This document shows positions 17,548 to 24,632 of a stretch of DNA of 32,696 bases, one piece after another. Each line of letters opens with the position of its first letter. The stretch's first letter is position 1. The position numbers were made by a program, and so were the translations under genes. The notes under the pieces are model-generated. The model did not search any database. It saw nothing but the letters and a program-made list of their open reading frames with translations, and was not told the DNA's origin. Origin of the DNA: Myxococcota bacterium (GTDB lineage Bacteria > Myxococcota > Kuafuiibacteriia > Kuafuiibacteriales > Kuafuiibacteriaceae); NCBI GenBank assembly GCA_028289325.1, contig JANQQN010000052.1:1-32696 (forward strand). The letters are read 5' to 3'.

Positions 17548-17814
17548 ATGCAGGATTCGGTTCGCGACTATCTGGCCCGCATTGGGTCCCAGGGCGGTCG
17601 CCGGAGCCGCCGGCAGCTCTCGAAAGAGCAGGCGCGCGATATGGTGCGGGTTCGAGAGGCGCGTCGGGCCTATCGGGACTTTCACACCGAATGCTTCTGG
17701 TCATTCGATCCCGAGTACAAGGTGACGGTTGCCGATGTCCCTTGGGTCATCGAACAGCTCAAAAAGTGCGGCGGGTGGCGGGCGTGGAGAAAGGCAGCCG
17801 AGCTGTGCCGCTAA
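17548..17814 (+). CDS. Small partner (putative antitoxin) of an AbiEii-type nucleotidyltransferase
   Basis: An 88-residue basic protein. Its N-terminus DYLARIGSQGGRRSRRQLS, with Gly-Gly-Arg and repeated Arg, looks like a DNA- or RNA-binding arm, and VREARRAYRDFH is a helical continuation; the C-terminal half (ADVPWVIEQLKKCGG) is a compact helical domain. The same short-gene-plus-AbiEii arrangement is commonly seen, with the short gene presumed to be the antitoxin or regulator. It precedes and overlaps the toxin gene by 10 bases. Function not proven from sequence. Confidence 0.75.
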   Translation: MQDSVRDYLARIGSQGGRRSRRQLSKEQARDMVRVREARRAYRDFHTECFWSFDPEYKVTVADVPWVIEQLKKCGGWRAWRKAAELCR

Positions 17815-18593
17815 CGGCATTCCAGTCCAAGGTTGCTCTTTTGCTTTCCGCTCAGCGGAGCGAGGATAGCCACCTTGCGGGTGGTGCCGCCCTGAACATA
17901 GAGCCCAACAGCAAGAGATACAGCAACGACCTCGACTACTTCCACGACTCAGAGATGCGCGTTGCCACTGCGTTTGCTGCTGACCGTCAGACCCTGACGG
18001 ATAACGGCTTCGTCATGGACATCGAGATGAACCAGCCTGGGTACATCAGAGCCATCGTCTTCGATGGAGATTCGCGCACGAAGATCGAGTGGGCCCATGA
18101 CTCGGCTTGGCGATTCATGCCCGTCGTGCAGGATTCGCGCGTCGGATGGATGCTTCATCCGGTCGACCTGGCGGTCAATAAGCTGCTGGCTTTGGTGGGG
18201 CGTGACGAACCGCGCGACTTCTTGGACATCATCCAGATCACGGACGAGATCCTTTCTCTCGGCCCTTTGTGCTGGGCCGCGGCTGGTAAAGATCCTGGCT
18301 TCACACCTCCCTCGCTGCTCGAGCTTATGCGTCGTCGGGGCCGATATCGGGCCGAGGACTTTGCCCGTCTTCGACTGACTGAACCCGTTGATCTCGTGAA
18401 GCTCAAAGGGCGTTGGCTGAGCATGTTGGATGTGGCCGAAACGTTTATCGCGGCGAGGCCCGCTGACGAGATGGGTTGCCTCTACTGGTCAGCGGCCACG
18501 AAGCGATTCGTAGAGCCGCGGACCGATGAGGAGGTGACTCCCCATTTTGGTCGTCCGGGAGGCGTCCTTCCGCGGACGGTTGGGGACGTATGA
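17805..18593 (+). CDS. AbiEii/AbiGii-type nucleotidyltransferase toxin
   Basis: A 262-residue protein from GTG 17805, a start that overlaps the partner gene's stop; the residues before it in the same frame do not look like protein. The minimal nucleotidyltransferase motif is present: GG at 26-27 and the DxD of SNDLDYF at 42-44, with a further acidic residue in KIEW. The conserved helical region after it (HPVDLAVNKLLALVGRDEPRDFLD) is typical of the AbiEii/DUF1814 family. Known members are toxins of bicistronic type IV systems or phage-abortive infection factors. The C-terminus appears complete. The codon use and base composition are less GC-rich than in the neighbours, in line with transfer. 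Confidence 0.82.
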   Translation: MPLTAFQSKVALLLSAQRSEDSHLAGGAALNIEPNSKRYSNDLDYFHDSEMRVATAFAADRQTLTDNGFVMDIEMNQPGYIRAIVFDGDSRTKIEWAHDSAWRFMPVVQDSRVGWMLHPVDLAVNKLLALVGRDEPRDFLDIIQITDEILSLGPLCWAAAGKDPGFTPPSLLELMRRRGRYRAEDFARLRLTEPVDLVKLKGRWLSMLDVAETFIAARPADEMGCLYWSAATKRFVEPRTDEEVTPHFGRPGGVLPRTVGDV

Positions 18594-18614
18594 AGCTCGG
18601 GCCGCTGCAGCCAC

Positions 18615-18770
18615 TTACTCCGGCAGATAGCTGACGACTTGAAGTCGGAGAAGGAGCTCAGTCTTCAGGTTCTCTTCAAGGAACCGCCGGGCGCCCCGTG
18701 GCTGTCCCCGGCTTCGTTGTTCACTCTGAAGGTCGATGAGGAACGTGGTGTCTAGCGCGACGCGTTCCAC
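18615..18770 (-). pseudogene. Truncated VapC (PIN-domain) toxin remnant
   Basis: Directly downstream of the VapB-like gene, GTG 18770 overlaps the antitoxin end and opens a frame reading VERVALDTTFLIDLQSEQRS and continuing RRFLEENLKTELLL. This is the start of a PIN-domain VapC, with the first catalytic Asp in ALDTTFLIDL. It stops at TAA 18615 after 51 residues, where full VapC proteins have about 130, so the other catalytic acids are missing. The break abuts the end of the AbiEii gene (18593), which suggests the toxin was cut by an insertion or deletion there. It is too short for a working nuclease. Confidence 0.6.
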
Positions 18771-19009
18771 GCGTCCTCCGGTGGCTCGTCATCGCGTTGG
18801 GCCTGCTCCAACCGCGAAAGCACCGACGCCGAAACAGGCGGGGCCGCGTCGAACGCAGCCAGCAACGCCGCACCGGTCGACGGCCTGTCCGTCCACCTTG
18901 CCCGTTTGATGACCTGAGAGAAAGACTCGGACGGACGAAGTCGGGCTCGCCGCAGAAGCTCGTAGGCCTCGAGGTCAACCGAGATGGTCTTCGTCGCCAC
19001 TGCATGCAT
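18752..19009 (-). CDS. VapB-family antitoxin
   Basis: An 85-residue protein starting MHAVATKTISVDLEAYELL, then SESFSQVIKRARW; this is the well-known pattern of DUF217-type VapB antitoxins (ATKTISxDxxAYexLkraR...SFSdVIkr). The natural start may be GTG 19000, giving the usual ATKTI beginning; no ribosome-binding site separates the two. The C-terminus, rich in Asp, Glu and Pro, would wrap the toxin. The matching toxin gene is truncated, so this antitoxin is an orphan here and may act on a VapC elsewhere. Confidence 0.72.
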   Translation of the reverse strand: MHAVATKTISVDLEAYELLRRARLRPSESFSQVIKRARWTDRPSTGAALLAAFDAAPPVSASVLSRLEQAQRDDEPPEDAWNASR

Positions 19010-19013
19010 GTGT

Positions 19014-19025
19014 GCATGTACATGC
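19014..19025. promoter_or_regulatory. Palindrome GCATGTACATGC, candidate VapB operator
   Basis: A 12-base perfect palindrome just upstream of the vapB start, next to another GCATGC copy (19002-19007). VapB proteins bind palindromes upstream of their own operon. The GCATG repeats include the ATG itself, so occupation would also affect translation start. Confidence 0.4.
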
Positions 19026-19060
19026 GTCGCACCGCAAGGCGTTGACGCCGCCGAGACCTA

Positions 19061-19088
19061 ATCGTAGGCTGACCGACTGACGGGTCAA
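19061..19088 (-). promoter_or_regulatory. Candidate vapB promoter
   Basis: On the minus strand TTGACC (19088-19083) is followed after 16 bases by TACGAT (19066-19061). The leader to ATG 19009 would be about 45 bases and contain the GCATGTACATGC palindrome. Confidence 0.4.
19070..19087. promoter_or_regulatory. Candidate operator of the FadR-like TetR regulator
   Basis: TGACC (19070-19074) and GGTCA (19083-19087) are inverted five-base arms around GACTGACG, 25 bases upstream of the TetR ATG. The site overlaps the -35 of the divergent vapB promoter, so binding could affect both genes. Confidence 0.35.
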
Positions 19089-19111
19089 TCAGCAAACCGG
19101 GCGGACCGCGG

Positions 19112-19756
19112 ATGAACGAGCCTTCGAGAAAAAGAACCACATCGACCGACGTCGCTGCGGACCGTCGAAAGCAGATCTTGAGGGCCGCGGTCGAGGTGTT
19201 CGCGGAGCGCGGGTTTCACCGAACTCGGGTCTCGGACATCGCGAAGCACGCCGGGGTCGCCTACGGCCTCATTTACCACTACTTCGACTCGAAGGACGAC
19301 GTCTTGCACTGCGTCTTCGAGGACAACTGGGCGGTGTTCATGAAGGCGATCGAGGGCCTGCGCGACGACCCGGATCTGGGGGCCGCTGACAAGCTCAAGG
19401 CGATCAGTGCGCTATTCATCGATGCGTTGGAGGTCGCGCCGGCCACGATCCAGGTCATCATCCAAGAGGTCGCGCGCTCCGACCGCTTCGTTCAGACCGA
19501 GAAGATCAACGCCTTCAACGCGGCGTTCGCGGTGATCCGGACCATCGTCGAGGCCGGGCAAGACCGCGGGGAGCTGCGACCAACGATCGATGCGGAGGTC
19601 GCTGCGTATGCGTTCTTTGGCGCCCTGGAGACCATCTGCACCGGCCTGATGTTAAACGCGGTCCCTTTGCGCGACCATCGACATGCGGAGCGCGTCAAGG
19701 AGACGGTGAATCAGATCATGCTGACCGGATTGTGCGCTTCGACGAAAGGCCCCTGA
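19112..19756 (+). CDS. TetR family regulator, FadR-like
   Basis: A 214-residue protein. The helix-turn-helix (about 18-64) reads ILRAAVEVFAERGFHRTRVS, then AYGLIYHYFDSKDDVL. The C-terminal domain follows the TetR_C pattern of FadR-type regulators (KLKAISALFIDALEVAPATI, IIQEVARSDRF) that sense acyl-CoA. It lies one base upstream of a crotonase gene, forming one operon. Regulation of fatty-acid or acyl-CoA breakdown is the reasonable inference. Confidence 0.87.
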   Translation: MNEPSRKRTTSTDVAADRRKQILRAAVEVFAERGFHRTRVSDIAKHAGVAYGLIYHYFDSKDDVLHCVFEDNWAVFMKAIEGLRDDPDLGAADKLKAISALFIDALEVAPATIQVIIQEVARSDRFVQTEKINAFNAAFAVIRTIVEAGQDRGELRPTIDAEVAAYAFFGALETICTGLMLNAVPLRDHRHAERVKETVNQIMLTGLCASTKGP

Positions 19757-19757
19757 C

Positions 19758-20549
19758 ATGAGCTCGGACTACGAGACGATACTGTACGCGGAGGACGAGC
19801 GCGTCGTTCGCATCACCCTCAATCGACCGGACAAGCGGAACTCGCTGACCCCCCAAATGTTGGATGAGCTCAATGATGCCTTCGAACGCGCCGACCGCGT
19901 GTCCGACGCGTCGGTCGTGGTGTTGCGGGGCGCGGGCGACAAGGCGTTCTGTGCCGGGGCAGACCTCGGGGGCATGGGCGCGGGGGACCAAAGCTTCCTC
20001 GAGATCCACGAGTCACGAGGCCGGTTTCCGGCGCTATTCATGCGAATGTTACGTCTGTCGAAGCCGATCTTGTGCGCCGTCAATGGACATTGCGTTGCCG
20101 GCGGACTGGGGCTCATGCTCGCCTGCGACCTGGCCATCGCCAAGGCCGGCGCCAAGATGGGCACCCCGGAGATCGCGCGCGGCCTGTTCCCGTTCATGAT
20201 CTCCACGATGATCGTCCGCACCATCGGTCGTCGACGGGCCGCGGAGATGATGTATCTCGGGGACTTGTTCTCCACCGAGGCGGCGGAGGCGCTGGGGCTG
20301 GTCAATAAGACGGTGTCCGCCGAGTCGTTCGACGAGGAGGTCGAGGCGTGGACCAAGAAGCTGGCCGGCTTCTCCCCCGCCGTCCTTCGTCTGGGCAAGC
20401 AAGCGCTCTTTCACTCCGAAGGCATGCCCCTCGAGGGCGCGCTCGCCCACCTTCAGGGCAACATCACTTTAAACTCGATGCTCGAAGATGCGGCCGAAGG
20501 TATCGCCGCCTTTTTCGAGAAGCGCGAGCCGATCTTCAAAGGGCGATGA
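19758..20549 (+). CDS. Enoyl-CoA hydratase/isomerase family protein (first catalytic Glu absent)
   Basis: A 263-residue crotonase. The oxyanion-hole motifs FCAGADLGGM (64-73) and AVNGHCVAGGLGLMLACD (107-124) are present. Against rat enoyl-CoA hydratase (Glu144, Glu164), Glu164 is kept as Glu138 in GTPEIARG, but the Glu144 position is Gly118. A standard water-adding hydratase mechanism is therefore doubtful; isomerase, hydrolase or decarboxylase chemistry on an acyl-CoA remains possible. It is coupled to the FadR-like regulator, with one base between stop and start. Length is normal. Confidence 0.88.
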   Translation: MSSDYETILYAEDERVVRITLNRPDKRNSLTPQMLDELNDAFERADRVSDASVVVLRGAGDKAFCAGADLGGMGAGDQSFLEIHESRGRFPALFMRMLRLSKPILCAVNGHCVAGGLGLMLACDLAIAKAGAKMGTPEIARGLFPFMISTMIVRTIGRRRAAEMMYLGDLFSTEAAEALGLVNKTVSAESFDEEVEAWTKKLAGFSPAVLRLGKQALFHSEGMPLEGALAHLQGNITLNSMLEDAAEGIAAFFEKREPIFKGR

Positions 20550-20568
20550 GCGCTTCCGCCGGCGAGCG

Positions 20569-21891
20569 CTACGCCGCAAAGAACGCGGTGAGGCGGTGCA
20601 GCATCTGAAGCACCGACAGCCACGAAACGACCTCCACCACCCCCGCCGCCGGCACTTCGGCCGCGCGAAGCTCGGCGACGACCTCGGGGGTGATCTCCGC
20701 CGGGCTCGGAGACGCCGCGCGGGCCAGAGCGAGAACGGCTCGGCCCTGGGTATCGAGCTCGGCCACCGTCGCCGTGGGGTCGGTGGCCATCCGGCGGGCG
20801 GCGTCGACATGGGCGGAGGGGATATCGTGGTGGGCGGCCACAGCGGCGATGTCTTCGGCGAGGGCTTCGTCCCGGATGATGGCGCTGAAGATCGCGCCGG
20901 CGAGAATCTTGGGCGCCAGCCCGACCACCGTGGTTTCGGGAGTGAGGTTCTCGCGGATCATTGCCGCCACCGCGCGGATGACCCGCCGGGTGTGGATCCG
21001 GGACAAGACCGGAAAGTCGTGGCCGGTGATCTCTTTGAGGTACTCGCCGACCTCCGGCCACCGGTTCGGCACCCCACGCTGCCACTTGCTGTCTAGGTAT
21101 TTGGCTTTCGGGAGCTGAGGAATGATCCGAACCTTCGTCCAAAGAGAGTCGGCCATCGGAGGCGGGGTCGACACAAGCGCGTCCGGCAGCTCTCCGTCGG
21201 CCTTGGCCGGGCTCCAGTCTTCGCCCATCATGGACTGGGTTTCGGCCACGGTCGTCGCTTCGAGCTCGACCCCGATGGCATCCATGAACTTGTTCAAGAA
21301 GCCCATCATGACCGCGCCGAAGACCACCCATTCCGCGGCTTCGGGGTCGAACTCCGCCTGCAGGGCCATGCGCTCGTCGTCGGTGAGTTCGCAGGGGATT
21401 CGGCCTAACGAGCGGGCCACGGCGATCACCGCTTTGTCGCGATCGGTGAAGGGCCGCCCGGGCTTGAGGGCCTGCTCGACGGTTTCGAGGATCGCGCCCC
21501 GGCGAAGCGCATAGGAACACGTATGGGCCGAGCAGTATGGACACTCGGCGGCCCGGCTCGCCACGTACATGCCCAGTCCGACGTCCGCCTTGGGTGCCGA
21601 ACCGACGCCGAAGATGGCGTTCGGTAGGTCGAGGAAGTTCGGCACCATGATGTTGTAGGTGCGAAATGCCGGCGGCCAGATCTCGAGGTACGTATCGCAG
21701 GTCGGAACCACGCCAATGAGAACCCGAACCAACTCCAGCACCGGGTGATAGCGCTCATGCAGCGTGGCCATCGAGACCTGTTCGGCCTTCAGGAGAGGGA
21801 CCAGGGTGTCGTCGGGCTCGCGGGTGCGTCGAGGCCCCGCCCCTGCCGAAGCGGCGGTATGCTCGAACCCCTGTCCAGTCTGCAGCTGCAT
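20569..21891 (-). CDS. Double AhpD-like / carboxymuconolactone decarboxylase-fold protein
   Basis: A 440-residue protein from ATG 21891; a TTG at 21930 is in frame but falls inside a strong inverted repeat. The N-terminal half has an AhpD-type active site, AAECPYCSAHTC, with Cys117, Cys120 and His123. The C-terminal half has a similar all-helical pattern (from about residue 290: VIRAVAAMIRENLTP, AGAIFSAIIRDEALAEDIAAV) but no CxxC, so it looks like a second, degenerate copy. AhpD-fold proteins act as peroxidase partners or alkylhydroperoxidases. It converges on the crotonase gene with 19 bases between stops. Substrate unknown. Confidence 0.75.
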   Translation of the reverse strand: MQLQTGQGFEHTAASAGAGPRRTREPDDTLVPLLKAEQVSMATLHERYHPVLELVRVLIGVVPTCDTYLEIWPPAFRTYNIMVPNFLDLPNAIFGVGSAPKADVGLGMYVASRAAECPYCSAHTCSYALRRGAILETVEQALKPGRPFTDRDKAVIAVARSLGRIPCELTDDERMALQAEFDPEAAEWVVFGAVMMGFLNKFMDAIGVELEATTVAETQSMMGEDWSPAKADGELPDALVSTPPPMADSLWTKVRIIPQLPKAKYLDSKWQRGVPNRWPEVGEYLKEITGHDFPVLSRIHTRRVIRAVAAMIRENLTPETTVVGLAPKILAGAIFSAIIRDEALAEDIAAVAAHHDIPSAHVDAARRMATDPTATVAELDTQGRAVLALARAASPSPAEITPEVVAELRAAEVPAAGVVEVVSWLSVLQMLHRLTAFFAA

Positions 21892-21925
21892 GGTGGTCGT
21901 TTTTTCCCACTCGCGATGCCGCAGA

Positions 21926-21953
21926 CTCAACTGCGTAGATCACCGCAGGTGAG
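21926..21953. promoter_or_regulatory. 28-base inverted repeat upstream of the AhpD-like gene
   Basis: CTCAACTGCG (21926-21935) and CGCAGGTGAG (21944-21953) are ten-base arms with one mismatch around TAGATCAC. It lies 35 bases before ATG 21891 and is a good candidate for a repressor or redox-regulator site. It overlaps the alternative TTG 21930, arguing for the downstream ATG. Confidence 0.45.
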
Positions 21954-22011
21954 CATTCTCCACATGTATTCGTAATGCTGAGGGTGCCTACATTCGCACA
22001 TTAGACCTATT

Positions 22012-22036
22012 CGTTGACGGATTAGCCAAGTCAACG
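22012..22036. promoter_or_regulatory. Inverted repeat CGTTGAC-N11-GTCAACG
   Basis: Perfect seven-base arms in the AhpD-like/TatD divergent region. It may be an operator serving one or both promoters; which protein binds is unknown. Confidence 0.4.
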
Positions 22037-22266
22037 TCCGGTAGATGATGAGGCCCGGCGCAGGGCCGCGACCCGTGAACTTGGACGCGGCGGATTCGAT
22101 TCTCGGTGTCCTGGAAGATGAAGCGAGGATCGCGCAACGCATCCCTGCCGGCGACGTTCCCATTTCTTGTCGAAGGCCCGGGCGACGGATGAGTGGATTG
22201 TGCGAAGGGCGGCAGCCCGGAACCGTCAGCGATGACAAGTCGAACGCCCCGAGGTACGGGACGCCC

Positions 22267-23070
22267 ATGGGGCTGTTCGATGTGCATGCGCATCTGACCG
22301 ACGAGCGGCTGGCGGCCGACGAGGTTGGGGTGATCGCGCGGGCTCGCGAGGCGGGCGTCACCACGATCATCGCGAACGGGCTCAATCCCGCCGATAACCG
22401 GGCCGTGGCCGAGCTCGCGGCGAGAGTGCCCGAAGTCAAGCCAGCCTTCGGTCTGTACCCCGTCGACGCCGTCCTACCCGAGATGCGGGCGGCCGGCGTG
22501 CCGTACGATCATCGCGGCGAAGCCGTCGACGCGGACGAGGCCATCGCGTGGCTGGGCGAACATCTCAAAGACAGCTTCGCGTTGGGCGAGGTGGGCCTCG
22601 ACCGATACTGGGTGCCCGAGTCGCTGTGGGCCCTTCAGGAAGACCGTTTCCGCCGCCTCGTGCGCCTGGCGATGGACCACGACAAGGCGATCATCATGCA
22701 CTCGCGCAAAGCCGAGCGGCGAGCGTTCGAGATCCTGAAGGAGGAAGGGGCGACCCGAGTCGACTGGCACTGCTTCGGCAGTAAGGTGAAGCTCGCCGCG
22801 CAGATCGCGGGACACGGCCACTGGCTGTCGATTCCCGCCAACGCGGCCCGCGTAGAGAGTTTTCAACGGATGATCGAGGTCCTACCCCGCGAACGGATCC
22901 TCCTGGAAACGGACTGCCCCTACCTGTCGCCGGACCGGGGCACGATCAACGAACCCGCCAACGTCGCCAAGACCGTGGCGCTGATGGCCGATAGATGGGG
23001 CGTCGATGAGTCGGCGGTCATCGAGCAGCTGGAGACGAACTTCGAGGCGCTGTTCGGCGAGCGCCCGTGA
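22267..23070 (+). CDS. TatD family metal-dependent deoxyribonuclease
   Basis: A 267-residue TIM-barrel hydrolase from ATG 22267, where family similarity begins (MGLFDVHAHL). Metal ligands are all visible: His7 and His9 (HAH), Glu in ALGEVGLDRYW, His in IIMHSRKAE, His in DWHCFGS, and Asp in LLETDCPYLSP. TatD proteins are 3'-5' exonucleases with roles in DNA repair and DNA degradation. Bases 22045-22264 are open in the same frame but look like non-coding leader. Several paralogs exist in most genomes, so a specific symbol is not given. Confidence 0.9.
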   Translation: MGLFDVHAHLTDERLAADEVGVIARAREAGVTTIIANGLNPADNRAVAELAARVPEVKPAFGLYPVDAVLPEMRAAGVPYDHRGEAVDADEAIAWLGEHLKDSFALGEVGLDRYWVPESLWALQEDRFRRLVRLAMDHDKAIIMHSRKAERRAFEILKEEGATRVDWHCFGSKVKLAAQIAGHGHWLSIPANAARVESFQRMIEVLPRERILLETDCPYLSPDRGTINEPANVAKTVALMADRWGVDESAVIEQLETNFEALFGERP

Positions 23071-23097
23071 CCGCCAAACCCCCGAACGCGGACCAGC

Positions 23098-23463
23098 TCA
23101 GTCGCTGTCGGTGGGCAGGTCGGTGCTGGTGAAGATCTCGTGGATCACGAGCTCGTTGGGCCCGGCAAACAAGTCCGCGGGCGGGCGGTCGCGGTGGGCC
23201 TCACGAAAAGACTCGGACTTGGTCCAGGCGACGAAGTCGTCCATCGATCGCCACCACGTTTTGACCTCGTAATAGCCCTGCTTGTCGGGATCCGGGACCC
23301 AGGTCCCGGCGTCTCGGTCGAGCTTCATGGGCCGAGGTCGATGGACCTCGTTGCGGATGAAGCCCGGCGATTGGTCGACCAGATGTGCACGCTTTCGAAA
23401 TCGGTCTTCGAAGTCGATCTCTCGACCTTGGGCAATCGGTATCCGGTTGGTTACGACGATCAT
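23098..23463 (-). CDS. HmoA/IsdG-like antibiotic-biosynthesis-monooxygenase-fold protein
   Basis: A 121-residue ferredoxin-like dimeric alpha-beta barrel (ABM) protein with GGAG five bases before the ATG. IVVTNRIPIAQGREIDFEDRF, in the first 22 residues, and SPGFIRNEVHRPRP, together with the later WTKSESFREAHRD and FAGPNELVIHEI, follow the HmoA/HmoB haem-degrading monooxygenase pattern. The known activity of that family is oxidative cleavage of haem, but ABM proteins of other function look alike. It is the last gene of the minus-strand FAD oxidoreductase - polyferredoxin group, 45 bases downstream, which could supply electrons. Confidence 0.8.
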   Translation of the reverse strand: MIVVTNRIPIAQGREIDFEDRFRKRAHLVDQSPGFIRNEVHRPRPMKLDRDAGTWVPDPDKQGYYEVKTWWRSMDDFVAWTKSESFREAHRDRPPADLFAGPNELVIHEIFTSTDLPTDSD

Positions 23464-23507
23464 GGACTCCGCTTATAGCGCATCCTGCAGACGGCGAGGT
23501 CTCCAAC

Positions 23508-24617
23508 TTAGAAGTCCACGATGGGGAGGCCGGCGCGGGTCTTGTCCTTCTGTTTGTTCCAGGTGTTCTCGAGCCGCAGTACCCCGCGGGGGCACATGTG
23601 CGCGCACATGCCGCAGCCGACGCAAGAGGCGCGGGTGAAAGACTGATTGCTCTGGGCATAGCTGCGGACATCGATGCCCATTTCGCAGTAGGTGGAGCAG
23701 TTGCCGCAGGAGATGCACATGTCCGGTTTGACGGTGATGCGGTATCGTCCGATCTTCTGCATCAGGCCCAGCATGGCGGCCATGGGACAGAAGTTTCGAC
23801 ACCATACTCGGGGGCCGAACAACGGGTACAGACCCACGCCGACCACGCCGGCGAGAATGGCGCTGACCACGAACGCGTACCAGCCGCGAAACTCGAACGC
23901 GACCGCGTGAAAGGCGGGATAGTCCTTGCCGATCGCGAAGTCGAACGCCACCAATCCCGTCGACACCACGGCGAGGATCATCACCGTGTGCACGGTGACC
24001 TGTTCGAATCGCCACGAAGGCGTCGACTTGCTCGTCAGGTGGCGCCACGGGTCGCCGAACGTGTTGGACAGGCCGCCGCAGCCGCAGATCCACGAGCAGT
24101 ACCACCGCTTGCCGAGGGTGATGGCGAGGATGGGCATCAGCAGCAGCGACGCCACCGCGCTGTACATGATGATGTAGAACGGGTACTGGGCGATGGTCTC
24201 CGGGTACAGGTACTCGATCTTCAGCGGCCAGATATAGCTGAAGTAGAAGTCTTTTTGCCCCATCAAGTGCATGAAGAACGGAAGCGAAAAACCGAACATC
24301 ACCTGAACGCCGATGTTGGTGGCGATGCGGAGCTGGTTGTAGCGGCTGTTTCCGTGGCGTCGCAGATAGTAGATGCCGCCGCCGATCATCGCCACGCAGT
24401 ACAGAAATCCGTACAGATACCACCGGTTGCTGAGGCCGGCGGACTCCGCGATCTGGGTGAACCACCGGATGCCGAACCGGCCCGCGAACCAGTCTTCGAA
24501 GTACATCAGCAAGTAGAAAGCGATGAGCAGCAGGGCGAAGACGATGCCCAGCGTCCCTCGGGTGCGCCACCCCTCGCGAAAGGTCGACAGAAGTCCGTTT
24601 TGTCCTTGCAGATACAT
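23508..24617 (-). CDS. Membrane-bound 4Fe-4S protein (NapH/NosR/CcoG-like)
   Basis: A 369-residue protein with about six membrane helices (near 22-40, 67-85, 99-119, 142-169, 207-229, 247-268). Two helix-linked cysteine motifs, C174xxxC178xC180 and C273xxxC277P, match the NapH/NosR family. Two canonical 4Fe-4S ferredoxin clusters follow at C301xxC304xxC307xxxC311 and C332xxC335xxC338xxxC342 on the cytoplasmic side. Such proteins pass electrons between a cytoplasmic donor and membrane or periplasmic acceptors. The upstream gene encodes a flavin NAD(P)H-type oxidoreductase 15 bases away, and the downstream gene an HmoA-like protein, making a three-gene redox operon. The exact acceptor is unknown. 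Confidence 0.85.
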   Translation of the reverse strand: MYLQGQNGLLSTFREGWRTRGTLGIVFALLLIAFYLLMYFEDWFAGRFGIRWFTQIAESAGLSNRWYLYGFLYCVAMIGGGIYYLRRHGNSRYNQLRIATNIGVQVMFGFSLPFFMHLMGQKDFYFSYIWPLKIEYLYPETIAQYPFYIIMYSAVASLLLMPILAITLGKRWYCSWICGCGGLSNTFGDPWRHLTSKSTPSWRFEQVTVHTVMILAVVSTGLVAFDFAIGKDYPAFHAVAFEFRGWYAFVVSAILAGVVGVGLYPLFGPRVWCRNFCPMAAMLGLMQKIGRYRITVKPDMCISCGNCSTYCEMGIDVRSYAQSNQSFTRASCVGCGMCAHMCPRGVLRLENTWNKQKDKTRAGLPIVDF

Positions 24618-24632
24618 TGAATCGTCTCTCGT

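Larger units (their letters stand above)
21892..22266. other. Divergent intergenic region, AhpD-like gene / TatD
   Basis: A 375-base gap with no convincing gene. It contains two inverted repeats listed separately. Near the TatD start, GACGG (22184-22188) and CCGTC (22223-22227) enclose an inner stem GGGC-ggca-GCCC (22207-22218), so the leader could fold; no known riboswitch class was recognised. Bases 21955-22045 are more AT-rich and probably hold the promoters. Confidence 0.5.

Noticed and set aside
22150..22266. Riboswitch or hammerhead-like motif before tatD
   Set aside because: GGATGAG and GCGAAG strings suggested a ribozyme core, but the required CUGAUGA and GAAA arrangement with three stems is absent.
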